Positions 18,035 to 26,606 of a stretch of 64,000 nucleotides of DNA are shown one piece after another. Within the stretch, counting starts at the first letter, position 1, and each line of letters starts with the position of its first letter. Where the stretch lies: contig NZ_CP098812.1 of the NCBI RefSeq assembly GCF_036825535.1, positions 3,224,001 to 3,288,000 on the forward strand. Direction: 5' to 3'. Position numbers and translations under genes: made by a program. The notes below the pieces were generated by a model. It searched no databases, was not told where the DNA came from, and saw only the letters and a program-made list of their open reading frames with translations. The DNA comes from Parasalinivibrio latis (GTDB taxonomy: Bacteria; Pseudomonadota; Gammaproteobacteria; Enterobacterales; Vibrionaceae).

Positions 18035-19021
18035 ATGGGTTTTTTCTTAAAAAGATTAGGGTTTTATCTGGTTGCCCTTTTGTTTGCAGCCACACTGAAT
18101 TTCATCATTCCCCGAGCGATGCCGGGCGATCCTGTCACCATGATGTTTGCCAACGCGACCGTGCAGGTTACTCCTGAACGAATCGAGGCAATGAAGAAGC
18201 TGCTGGGCTTTGTAGATGGTGGCTTGCTGACTCAGTACTTCACGTATATCAAAAGTATTCTGTCCTGGGAGCTGGGTACCTCTATCCAATTTTTCCCAAT
18301 GACCGTTAACCAGCTGATTGGCGGTGCTTTTGGCTGGTCACTGTTCCTGGCTGGTACCTCTGTTGTTCTGTCATTCTCCTTGGGCTCACTGCTTGGTATT
18401 TTTGCTGCATGGAAACGCGGCAGCCGCTTCGATACCTTTATCTCCCCGGGAATGCTGGTTATCCAGGCTGTACCTCCAATGGTTACCTCAATGCTGGCGC
18501 TCTTTACCTTCGCTATCGGCTTGAGCTGGTTCCCAACCGGTTATGCCTATACACCGGGTACCCTGGCGAACTGGACCGACCCTGCGTTCTATAAGGATGT
18601 CGCTTACCACGCAGTACTTCCTTTGTTCTGTGCATCCATCATTCAGGTTGGTGGCTTCCTGGTTAACATGCGTAACAACATGATTAACCTGCTGAACGAA
18701 GACTACATCACGATGGCAAAAGGTAAGGGCCTGAGTGAAAACCGCGTGGTATTCAAATACGCAGCACGTAACGCCCTTCTGCCATCAGTAACTGCTCTGT
18801 CTATGTCTTTGGGTATGGCTATCGGCGGTCAGTTGATTATCGAGATGATTTTCAACTATCCAGGTCTGGGCTCTCTGCTTCTTAAAGCTATCATCGCCCG
18901 TGACTACCAGGTTATCCAAGGCCAGTTGTTCATCATGACTATCTTCATGCTGTTCTTTAACTTCCTCGCCGACGTTCTTTACGTCTACCTCGACCCACGC
19001 CTGCGTAAGGGAGGTAAATAA
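18035..19021 (+). CDS. Chitin-oligosaccharide ABC transporter permease 1 (DppB-like)
   Basis: First inner-membrane permease of the importer served by the upstream binding protein. About six hydrophobic helices are visible, starting with FYLVALLFAATLNFIIP. The cytoplasmic coupling loop MAKGKGLSENRVVFKYAARNALLP is the EAA-type contact with the ATPases. The ATG at 18035 lies seven bases after TAAGGG; an upstream GTG at 18029 is too close to that site. The length of 328 residues is typical for DppB-type permeases. The next permease starts two bases after its stop. It corresponds to VC0619 by order. Confidence 0.9.
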   Translation: MGFFLKRLGFYLVALLFAATLNFIIPRAMPGDPVTMMFANATVQVTPERIEAMKKLLGFVDGGLLTQYFTYIKSILSWELGTSIQFFPMTVNQLIGGAFGWSLFLAGTSVVLSFSLGSLLGIFAAWKRGSRFDTFISPGMLVIQAVPPMVTSMLALFTFAIGLSWFPTGYAYTPGTLANWTDPAFYKDVAYHAVLPLFCASIIQVGGFLVNMRNNMINLLNEDYITMAKGKGLSENRVVFKYAARNALLPSVTALSMSLGMAIGGQLIIEMIFNYPGLGSLLLKAIIARDYQVIQGQLFIMTIFMLFFNFLADVLYVYLDPRLRKGGK

Positions 19022-19023
19022 TC

Positions 19024-20052
19024 ATGTCTCAGATTATCAACATCTTAAAAGGTAACCCGAAGGCACTGGCTGGTGTCGTCATCCTGGGTCTGTTTATCCT
19101 GATTGCAATTTTTGCCCCGTTCCTGTCAAAGCATGTACCTGACAAGCGCACGGGTAACCCTCACGAATATCCTTCATTCGTGGTTAAGGCAGCCAAGAGC
19201 GACCCTCAGGGCTGGGTAGCAGAAAACCTCGCGACAGACCGCCGTACCCTGATGATGTCAAAGAAGGCCGACCATGTTATGGGTACTACCCGTATGGGCC
19301 GTGACGTTTGGTCACAACTGGTACACGGTGCTCGCATCTCTCTGGGTGTTGGTTTTGGTGCAGGCCTGGTGGTAGTAACCCTGGCAACCCTGATTGGCGT
19401 AAGCGCCGGCTACTTTGGTGGCAAGGTTGACGATACCCTCACCGCAGCGATGAACATCATGCTGGTTATTCCTCAATACCCATTGCTGTTTGTACTCGCA
19501 GCTTTCATTGGGGAGGCAAGCCCGCTTGTCATAGCCATGATAATCGGCTGTACCTCCTGGGCCTGGGGCGCCCGTGTAGTCCGCTCCCAAACCATGGCCC
19601 TGCGTGAGAAAGAGTTTGTAAAGGCTGCAGAAGTTCTGGGCGAGTCTTCATGGCGCATCATCTTCGTAGAACTGCTGCCAAACCTTATCTCCATCGTGGG
19701 CGCAAGCTTCATCGGCTCTGTGATGTACGCCATCATGATGGAATCCACCATCTCCTTCCTGGGTATGGGTAGCCCGAACACCATCAGCTGGGGTGCCATG
19801 CTCTACAACGTACAAACCTCCTCATCCATGCTGATTGGCGCTTGGTGGGAAGTCCTGGCTCCGTGTATTGCATTGATTATCGTGGCGGTTGGCCTTGCTC
19901 TGCTCAACTTTGGTGTAGACGAAATCGCTAACCCACAGCTTCGCGCCCAGAAAGGCCTGCGTCGCTGGAAAAAGATGCAAGAGCAAGAAAAAGCTGAGCG
20001 TGATGTTAAGCCGGCTGTACCACAGAATGCCTTATGGAGCGGTGACAAATGA
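19024..20052 (+). CDS. Chitin-oligosaccharide ABC transporter permease 2 (DppC-like)
   Basis: Second permease, partner of the preceding one. An N-terminal helix (residues about 14-33) is followed by a hydrophilic periplasmic segment and five further helices. The EAA-type loop reads ALREKEFVKAAEVLGESSWRIIFVELLP. It has 342 residues. The ribosome site GGGAGG overlaps the end of the upstream gene. The stop overlaps the ATPase start by four bases (ATGA), indicating translational coupling. It corresponds to VC0618. Confidence 0.9.
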   Translation: MSQIINILKGNPKALAGVVILGLFILIAIFAPFLSKHVPDKRTGNPHEYPSFVVKAAKSDPQGWVAENLATDRRTLMMSKKADHVMGTTRMGRDVWSQLVHGARISLGVGFGAGLVVVTLATLIGVSAGYFGGKVDDTLTAAMNIMLVIPQYPLLFVLAAFIGEASPLVIAMIIGCTSWAWGARVVRSQTMALREKEFVKAAEVLGESSWRIIFVELLPNLISIVGASFIGSVMYAIMMESTISFLGMGSPNTISWGAMLYNVQTSSSMLIGAWWEVLAPCIALIIVAVGLALLNFGVDEIANPQLRAQKGLRRWKKMQEQEKAERDVKPAVPQNALWSGDK

Positions 20053-21023
20053 GTAATAACGAACCACTGATCTCAATCCGCAACCTGTGTGTGGACTACA
20101 TTACTGACGCGGGCGATGTCCGCGCAGTAAACAACGTAAGCTTTGATCTCGGACGCGGTGAAGTGTTCGGCCTGGCCGGTGAATCCGGCTGTGGTAAGTC
20201 AACAGTAGCTTTTTCCCTGATGCGCCTGCACAAGCCGCCAGCTTTTATCAGCGGTGGTGAAGTCATCTTCAACGGCGAAAACATCATGAAATACAGCGAC
20301 AGCCGTATGTCTGATTTCCGCTGGAAAGAGATGTCCATGGTTTTCCAGTCAGCGATGAACGCGCTCAACCCGGTTCTTACCATGGAAGAGCAGTTCTGTG
20401 ACGTTATCATGCGCCACACTAACATGACCCGTGAGCAGGCTCGTCGCCGTGCTGAGGGACTGTTGGAGATTGTTGATATCCACCCAAGCCGCCTAAATGA
20501 CTACCCTCACCAGTTTTCCGGTGGTATGCGTCAGCGCCTGGTTATCGCAATCGCACTGGCTCTGAACCCTAAGATGATCATCATGGACGAGCCAACCACG
20601 GCTCTGGATGTGGTAGTTCAGCGCGAGATCCTGCAAAAGATCTATGACCTGAAGGAAGAGTTTGGTTTCTCTATCCTGTTTATCACTCATGACCTTTCAT
20701 TGATGGTTGAGTTTACCGACCGTATCGGCGTCATGTATGCCGGTGAACTGGTAGAAGTTGCTCCGTCAAAAGAGATCCTGAAAACCCCTTACCACCCTTA
20801 CACCGAGGGTTTATCCAGCTCGTTCCCTAACCTGACCGGGCCAAAAAACAAACTCGTAGGTATCCCGGGTAACCCTCTGAACCTGCTGCAGATCCCACAA
20901 GGCTGCCGCTTCCAGGCTCGTTGTAGCAAGACGACAGAAGCATGCTTCAAACAGGCTACTTGCCTGCGGGAAATCGAAGCAAACCGGTTATCCAACTGCC
21001 ATATCGTAAATGGCCGCAAGTAA
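20049..21023 (+). CDS. Chitin-oligosaccharide ABC transporter ATPase 1 (DppD-like)
   Basis: Cytosolic ATPase subunit that energises import. Walker A GESGCGKST is at residues 44-52; the signature motif FSGGMRQRL and Walker B MIIMDEPTTALD are intact, followed by the switch His in FITHDLSL. The C-terminal tail has the Cys-containing extension of OppD/DppD proteins (GCRFQARC and two later Cys), a region that in some relatives binds an iron-sulfur cluster. Its 324 residues are normal. It overlaps the upstream permease by four bases. It corresponds to VC0617. Confidence 0.92.
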   Translation: MSNNEPLISIRNLCVDYITDAGDVRAVNNVSFDLGRGEVFGLAGESGCGKSTVAFSLMRLHKPPAFISGGEVIFNGENIMKYSDSRMSDFRWKEMSMVFQSAMNALNPVLTMEEQFCDVIMRHTNMTREQARRRAEGLLEIVDIHPSRLNDYPHQFSGGMRQRLVIAIALALNPKMIIMDEPTTALDVVVQREILQKIYDLKEEFGFSILFITHDLSLMVEFTDRIGVMYAGELVEVAPSKEILKTPYHPYTEGLSSSFPNLTGPKNKLVGIPGNPLNLLQIPQGCRFQARCSKTTEACFKQATCLREIEANRLSNCHIVNGRK

Positions 21024-21050
21024 GCGTAGCAGAGGTTTCAGGAGTCAATT

Positions 21051-22040
21051 ATGAGTAAAGATTTGGGTACACCAATCATTGAAGGGAAAAACCTGGTCAA
21101 GGATTTCCCAATTAACAGTACATCGCTGAACAAGCCAATGATGCGCGCACTGAACGATGTATCGTTCAAGCTCTACAAAAGCCGCGGGCTGTCAGTGGTA
21201 GGCGAGTCTGGTTCAGGTAAGTCCACTTCCGCCAAGATCATCGCCAAGATGTACGAACCTACTCACGGTGTTATCAAATACAAAGGCCGTGATATCCAGG
21301 AGATCACCAGCAAGGAAGACCTGATGAACTATCGTCAGGGCATCCAGATGGTTTGGCAGGATCCGTTCGGCTCCCTGAACCCAACCCATACGATCTTCCA
21401 CCATATTGCTCGCCCGCTCCAGATCCACAACAAGGTATCCGGTAGCAAAAAAGAGCTTGAAGAGCGTGTGTATGAACTGCTGGATCAGGTTGGCCTGACT
21501 CCACCAAAAGAGACCGCTGCCAAGTACCCACACCAGCTCTCTGGTGGTCAGCGCCAGCGTGTAAACCTGGCCCGTAACATTGCTGTAGGTGCAGAAGTAG
21601 TCCTGGCTGATGAGCCAACCTCAATGCTCGACGTTTCTATCCGTGCAGGTGTCTTGAACCTGATGGAAGAGATGAAGTTCGAAAAAGAGATGGCTCTTTT
21701 ATATATCACCCACGACATCGCAACAGCACGCTACATCGCTGAAGATCTGGCAGTAATGTATGTAGGCCACATGGTTGAATGGGGTGACTGTGAGGAAATC
21801 ATCCACCGGCCTCAGCACCCATATACTCGCCTGCTGGTATCAGCTGTACCGGATCCAAGCAAATCGATCCACGAAAAGCTTGAAGGCAACAAGGGTGAAA
21901 TCCCGCTGTGGACACCGGACTCAGTCGGCTGCCCATTTGCTGGCCGCTGTCTGCATGCCAGTGCCAAGTGCCGTGAAAAGCTGCCGGAAGTAACAAAGCT
22001 GGCTGATAACCACTTTGTACGTTGCTACCTGTACGAGTAA
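21051..22040 (+). CDS. Chitin-oligosaccharide ABC transporter ATPase 2 (DppF-like)
   Basis: Second ATPase; the importer uses a heterodimer as in Dpp and Opp. Walker A GESGSGKST is at 51-59, the signature motif is LSGGQRQRV, Walker B VVLADEPTSMLD, and the switch His lies in ITHDIAT. The C-terminal extension CPFAGRCLHASAKC and a final Cys again match the OppF/DppF class. It has 329 residues and a ribosome site AGGAG before the ATG. It corresponds to VC0616. Confidence 0.92.
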   Translation: MSKDLGTPIIEGKNLVKDFPINSTSLNKPMMRALNDVSFKLYKSRGLSVVGESGSGKSTSAKIIAKMYEPTHGVIKYKGRDIQEITSKEDLMNYRQGIQMVWQDPFGSLNPTHTIFHHIARPLQIHNKVSGSKKELEERVYELLDQVGLTPPKETAAKYPHQLSGGQRQRVNLARNIAVGAEVVLADEPTSMLDVSIRAGVLNLMEEMKFEKEMALLYITHDIATARYIAEDLAVMYVGHMVEWGDCEEIIHRPQHPYTRLLVSAVPDPSKSIHEKLEGNKGEIPLWTPDSVGCPFAGRCLHASAKCREKLPEVTKLADNHFVRCYLYE

Positions 22041-22051
22041 GCGAGGAAGAC

Positions 22052-23764
22052 ATGCAGCTGCTGACCAATCATATCGGATACGAAAAAAAGGCGACCAAGC
22101 AGGCCGTTATACAGGCTGGATCTAATGAGTTGGTACCTTCGTTTGTTTCCCTGATAGACCGCGTTACCGGGCAAGAAAGGAAGCAGCTGCCCGTTACTGC
22201 TTGCGGCACCGTAGACCAATGGCACACAGGTACATATTACCTGGTTGATTTTACACACATTGAGACTTGCGGTGAGTACAGTCTGAAAGCCGGAGAGACC
22301 TATTCCCCGGCGTTCAGGATTGAACAAAACCTGTTAATGAAAGAGACGTTCTCTGACGTTATTCATTACTTCAAATCCCAGCGTTGCAGCGGTAAGTTCG
22401 ATGCAAAAGACCATACAGCCCTGCTGTATGGCAGCAACAAAACCGCAGATGTTCATGGCGGTTGGTACGACGCTTCAGGGGATGTGAGTAAATACCTAAG
22501 CCACCTCTCTTATGCCAACTACCTGAACCCACAGCAGATCCCGATGGTTGTCTGGAACATGCTGAAAGCCCTGGAAGATTTAGAAGCATCCGACTACCCA
22601 TTGTTTGTCCGCACCCGCTTGCAAGATGAGGCCCTGTTCGGGGCAGACTTCCTGGTCCGTATGCAAGACCCGGAAGGTTTCTTCTACATGACAGTCTTTG
22701 ACAAGTGGAGCAAAGATACCAAACAGCGCGAAATCTGTGCTTACGCGACCCAGAGTGGACATAAGTCTGATGCATTTCAGGCTGGTTTCCGTCAGGGCGG
22801 GGGAATGGCCATCGCAGCACTGGCTCGCGCAGCACGTATTACCGATGCAGGTGGAGAGTATCCATCATCCTTATATCTTTCACATGCAACCCGTGGTTAT
22901 TGGCACCTGCTTGAGAACAATGTCCGTTACCTCGACAACGGACAGGAAAATATTATCGATTTTTATTGTGCTCTGATGGCAGCCACCGAGTTGTATCGCA
23001 GCACTAAACAGTGTTCTTTTCTATTTGAAGCCCGGTATTGGGCTGAAAAACTGGTGCGTTGCCAGTCAAGCGATGAGCGTGTCGCAAACTATTGGGCCAC
23101 AGACGAAGCAGGTAGCCGTCCTTTCTACCATGCAGCTGATGCCGGCCTGCCAGCTATCGCATTGATGCAGTACCTCGAGGTGGATTCCGAATGTCCACTG
23201 CGCGAAACCTACCAACAGGTACTGCTCAATGCGCTGCTTTTTGAATTAAAGATAACGGAGGAGGAAACCAATCCTTTCGGTTATCCACGCCAATACGTCA
23301 AACCAGTAGACGGAGAAAAAGAAAGCCGATTCTTTGTCGCACACAACAACGAATCCGGTTACTGGTGGCAAGGCGAAAATGCCCGTTTGGGCTCGCTGGC
23401 TGCCATGGCATATTTGGCACTGAACACAAATACACTGGACACATTACCGGCGGGGCTTGAAGCCTTTGCCCAGTCTTCGCTCAACTGGATTCTTGGCCTG
23501 AACCCGTACGATATGTGCATGCTGGACGGCCACGGTTATAACAATCCGGATTATCTACCTGAGATCGGTTTTACCAATGCCAAGGGTGGCATTTGCAACG
23601 GTATCACAGCAGGTTTTGAAAATGAGCATGACATAGCTTTCAAGCCACTGGGGCAGAAAGACGACATGCTGCAAAACTGGCGTTGGGGTGAGCAATGGAT
23701 CCCGCACGCCAGTTGGTACCTGATTGCTGTTGCACAGCAGTACAAGGCTCACAGTCATGATTAA
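22052..23764 (+). CDS. Cytosolic GH9 glycosidase, probable exo-beta-D-glucosaminidase
   Basis: A 570-residue GH9 protein with the N-terminal immunoglobulin-like (CelD_N) domain and the (alpha/alpha)6 catalytic domain. The conserved GGWYDASGD segment supplies Asp140 and Asp144; the general acid is expected near the C-terminus but I cannot assign it firmly. There is no signal peptide, so despite common 'endoglucanase' labels it should act on imported sugars in the cytosol. A Photobacterium profundum homologue was reported, as I recall, to be an exo-glucosaminidase, which fits a role on chitosan-type oligosaccharides feeding the adjacent glucosamine kinase. The ATG at 22052 is chosen because of GCGAGGAAG upstream. 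The end overlaps gspK by eight bases. It corresponds to VC0615. Confidence 0.85.
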   Translation: MQLLTNHIGYEKKATKQAVIQAGSNELVPSFVSLIDRVTGQERKQLPVTACGTVDQWHTGTYYLVDFTHIETCGEYSLKAGETYSPAFRIEQNLLMKETFSDVIHYFKSQRCSGKFDAKDHTALLYGSNKTADVHGGWYDASGDVSKYLSHLSYANYLNPQQIPMVVWNMLKALEDLEASDYPLFVRTRLQDEALFGADFLVRMQDPEGFFYMTVFDKWSKDTKQREICAYATQSGHKSDAFQAGFRQGGGMAIAALARAARITDAGGEYPSSLYLSHATRGYWHLLENNVRYLDNGQENIIDFYCALMAATELYRSTKQCSFLFEARYWAEKLVRCQSSDERVANYWATDEAGSRPFYHAADAGLPAIALMQYLEVDSECPLRETYQQVLLNALLFELKITEEETNPFGYPRQYVKPVDGEKESRFFVAHNNESGYWWQGENARLGSLAAMAYLALNTNTLDTLPAGLEAFAQSSLNWILGLNPYDMCMLDGHGYNNPDYLPEIGFTNAKGGICNGITAGFENEHDIAFKPLGQKDDMLQNWRWGEQWIPHASWYLIAVAQQYKAHSHD

Positions 23765-24650
23765 TTTCTATTGTGGGGTCGACGGTGGCGGCACCTCCTG
23801 CCGTGCCCGAATCACCGACAAGCAGGGTCAGCAACTGGGAGAAGCCAAAACCGGGAGCGCCAACATACTTCTTGGCACTGATTTGGCGTGGTCCTCTATC
23901 AACCGGGCGATTTCTGAAGCAGCAGGACAAGCAGGGATCCCTGCCTCACAGTTTGACCAAATAGCTGTTGGCCTGGCTCTGGCGGGTGCAGAACAACGTT
24001 CAGCATGGCATGAATTTATGAAACCGCCTCATGTCTATGGCCATGTCACCCTTAACACCGATGCGTACGGTGCTTTGATGGGCGCGTTCAATGGGGATGA
24101 TGGTGCAATTTTAATTGCAGGTACTGGTTCATGTGGGATTGTCCAGGCAGCAGGCGAATGCTCGGTTATCGGTGGCAGGGAATTCCCGATTTCTGACCAG
24201 GGCGGCGGTGCCATTATGGGATTGCGCCTGATTCAGAAAACCCTTCTTGCCGCAGACGGCCTTCTCACCATCACACCTTTGGCAGAAGAGGTGCTTGCGC
24301 ATTTCAAGCATGACCTGGATGAAATTGTCACCTGGTCAAAAAGCGCACGCCCTTGTGATTACGGCCAGTTTTCACCTGCTATTTTTGCGCATGCCAATAA
24401 CAGTGATGAACTGGCTGTAGATTTGCTATCCCAAACAGCTGCCGATATCGAAATGTGGCTTGGTGGCCTCAGAAAGCTTGGGGCAAACCGGGTCTGTCTG
24501 ATGGGAAGTATTGGTGAGCGTATCGTCCCCTGGCTGAAGCCCCCTTTCCAACAACTGCTGGTCACCCCGGCCGGGGATGCAATGGACGGAGCCATCCTCA
24601 TGGCAAAGGGCCAACACAATTTATATGCCCATGAAGAGGCGACAGCATGA
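23757..24650 (+). CDS. gspK: Glucosamine kinase
   Basis: BadF/BadG/BcrA/BcrD-type ATPase-fold kinase that phosphorylates glucosamine to glucosamine-6-phosphate. The phosphate-1 loop is GVDGGGTSCRARI near the N-terminus, and the phosphate-2 motif is LIAGTGSCG. 297 residues compare well with the characterised V. cholerae GspK (VC0614). The open frame extends 11 codons upstream, but the ATG at 23757 gives the normal N-terminus. It overlaps genes on both sides (eight and four bases), so the three enzymes are translationally coupled. Its product enters central metabolism through NagB. Confidence 0.9.
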   Translation: MINFYCGVDGGGTSCRARITDKQGQQLGEAKTGSANILLGTDLAWSSINRAISEAAGQAGIPASQFDQIAVGLALAGAEQRSAWHEFMKPPHVYGHVTLNTDAYGALMGAFNGDDGAILIAGTGSCGIVQAAGECSVIGGREFPISDQGGGAIMGLRLIQKTLLAADGLLTITPLAEEVLAHFKHDLDEIVTWSKSARPCDYGQFSPAIFAHANNSDELAVDLLSQTAADIEMWLGGLRKLGANRVCLMGSIGERIVPWLKPPFQQLLVTPAGDAMDGAILMAKGQHNLYAHEEATA

Positions 24651-26569
24651 ATTTCCGCGTTGATTTAAGCTTGCTGGAAGCAAAACCAGACAACAGCCGC
24701 TTCGCTTTGACATTACACAATCTGGGCGAAGAACACATCCGTAACTGGCAACTGACGTTTTCTTTCGGTCGGTATATAGACCCCAACTCACTCTCCCATG
24801 GCTCAATGGAGCAGGTTGGTTATTTGTGTAAATACACAGCACAGGAAAGCCTGCCAGCCTATGGCCACCATTATGTGGAATTTTCCATAAATTGCGCACC
24901 TCTCGTTTCCACTGAGGATACCATTGGGGAAGCCTGTGTACTGGTGACACAAAACGGAAATTGCCAGGCCTACACAGCCGAGCATACACCGACAGACCTG
25001 GGTCTTGGCCATCTGCCTCCACAAGCACTGAAGCTGCCTGATGCGGCGGACCTGAGCCTGATCCCTCGCCCCTATGCCGTAGCAAGAAAACCTGGCCAAT
25101 TTGCCCTGACAAACCTGCTCAGTATTTCTGTTGAGACTGAAATGGCCCAGATGGCGGCCAGCTGGTTGTCTGAGGAGCTCGAAGAACATACCGGCACGCC
25201 GGTTCCGATGACATCAAAGGGCCAAATTCACTTTAAACGTCATCTGCTCACTGATCTCAAAGCCGGCGCCTATATCCTCAACGTCGCGCGAGACCACATC
25301 GACGTGTTTGCAGACAGTCATGAGGGTTTTGTTGCTGCAGTGTCCACGCTTCTCCAACTGCTTCCAGCCTACCCATCGCACCGGGCAGAAGCGAGCTACG
25401 TGATGCCATGCGTCACGATTGAAGACAAACCACGCTTTGCTTACCGGGGCATGATGCTGGACTGTGCCCGTCACTTCCATCCACTTTCCCGGGTGAAGAG
25501 ACTCATCAATCAGCTTGCCCGCTACAAGTTCAATTACTTTCAATGGCACCTGACAGACGACGAAGGCTGGCGTATCGAAATTGATGCATACCCGGAACTG
25601 ACTGAAATCGGTGCATGGCGCGGTCCTGAGGAAAATATCGAACCCCAGTTTACTGAGCTGAACAAGCGCCATGGCGGTTTTTACTCCAAGAAAGAAGTTC
25701 GTGAAGTTATCGCATTTGCCGCGAAACGTGGCGTTACCGTTGTCCCGGAAATTGACATTCCCGGGCATTCACGTGCAGCCATCAAGTCTCTGCCAGATCT
25801 GCTGGTAGAAGAACAGGATCAATCCCGTTACCGCAGCATTCAAAACTATTCGGACAATGTGTTGAACCCGGGTATTGAAGGCACCTACACCTTCCTTCGC
25901 AATATTCTCGATGAAGTTTGCGAGCTTTTCCCGAGCCCATACATTCATATTGGTGCGGATGAAGTACCTCAGGGCGTCTGGACTGACAGTCCAGCATGCC
26001 AGGCACTGATGGAAAAACAGGGTTACAGGGATCCGAAAGAGCTCCAAGGGCACCTTCTTCGCTATGCAGAAGAATATCTTCATGGCAAAGGCAAGCGAAT
26101 GCTGGGCTGGGAAGAAGCCGTCCACGGCGACAAAGTGAGCAAAGACACCGTTATTTACTCATGGTCAAGTGAGCAGGCAGGCCAGGATTGTGTGGAAAGC
26201 GGTTATGACGTCGTGATGCAACCTGGTCAGTACACCTATCTCGACATGACCCAGAGCAACGCTGCTGATGAAGCCGGTGCCACATGGGGAGGCGTTGTGC
26301 CTCTTGAAAAATCATACAGCTATGAACCTTTGGCAGACCTGCCTTATGACTCGCCAAAGCGTCACCAAATCCTTGGTATTCAATGTGCTCTCTGGTGTGA
26401 ATTTATCCATACCCAGAGCCGCTTTGACTACATGGTTTACCCGAGGCTTCCCGCCATTGCTGAAGTGTGCTGGAGCAGTAAGGAACAAAGGGACTGGAAC
26501 GACTTTCTGTCCCGACTTGCCGGTCATCTAAAACACCTTGACCGTCAAGGTATTAATTACCGTTTGTGA
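24647..26569 (+). CDS. Cytosolic beta-N-acetylhexosaminidase (GH20)
   Basis: Removes GlcNAc from the non-reducing end of imported chitin oligosaccharides. The catalytic pair Asp438-Glu439 lies in HIGADEVP. The family also shows WHLTDDEGWRIEI and VVPEIDIPGHSRA. An N-terminal carbohydrate-binding-like domain and a GH20b domain precede the barrel. There is no signal peptide over 640 residues, placing it in the cytosol like VC0613. The start overlaps gspK (ATGA). Confidence 0.93.
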   Translation: MNFRVDLSLLEAKPDNSRFALTLHNLGEEHIRNWQLTFSFGRYIDPNSLSHGSMEQVGYLCKYTAQESLPAYGHHYVEFSINCAPLVSTEDTIGEACVLVTQNGNCQAYTAEHTPTDLGLGHLPPQALKLPDAADLSLIPRPYAVARKPGQFALTNLLSISVETEMAQMAASWLSEELEEHTGTPVPMTSKGQIHFKRHLLTDLKAGAYILNVARDHIDVFADSHEGFVAAVSTLLQLLPAYPSHRAEASYVMPCVTIEDKPRFAYRGMMLDCARHFHPLSRVKRLINQLARYKFNYFQWHLTDDEGWRIEIDAYPELTEIGAWRGPEENIEPQFTELNKRHGGFYSKKEVREVIAFAAKRGVTVVPEIDIPGHSRAAIKSLPDLLVEEQDQSRYRSIQNYSDNVLNPGIEGTYTFLRNILDEVCELFPSPYIHIGADEVPQGVWTDSPACQALMEKQGYRDPKELQGHLLRYAEEYLHGKGKRMLGWEEAVHGDKVSKDTVIYSWSSEQAGQDCVESGYDVVMQPGQYTYLDMTQSNAADEAGATWGGVVPLEKSYSYEPLADLPYDSPKRHQILGIQCALWCEFIHTQSRFDYMVYPRLPAIAEVCWSSKEQRDWNDFLSRLAGHLKHLDRQGINYRL

Positions 26570-26606
26570 GATTGAGTTTCAGAATCTTAGATAAGGAATT
26601 ACCCAA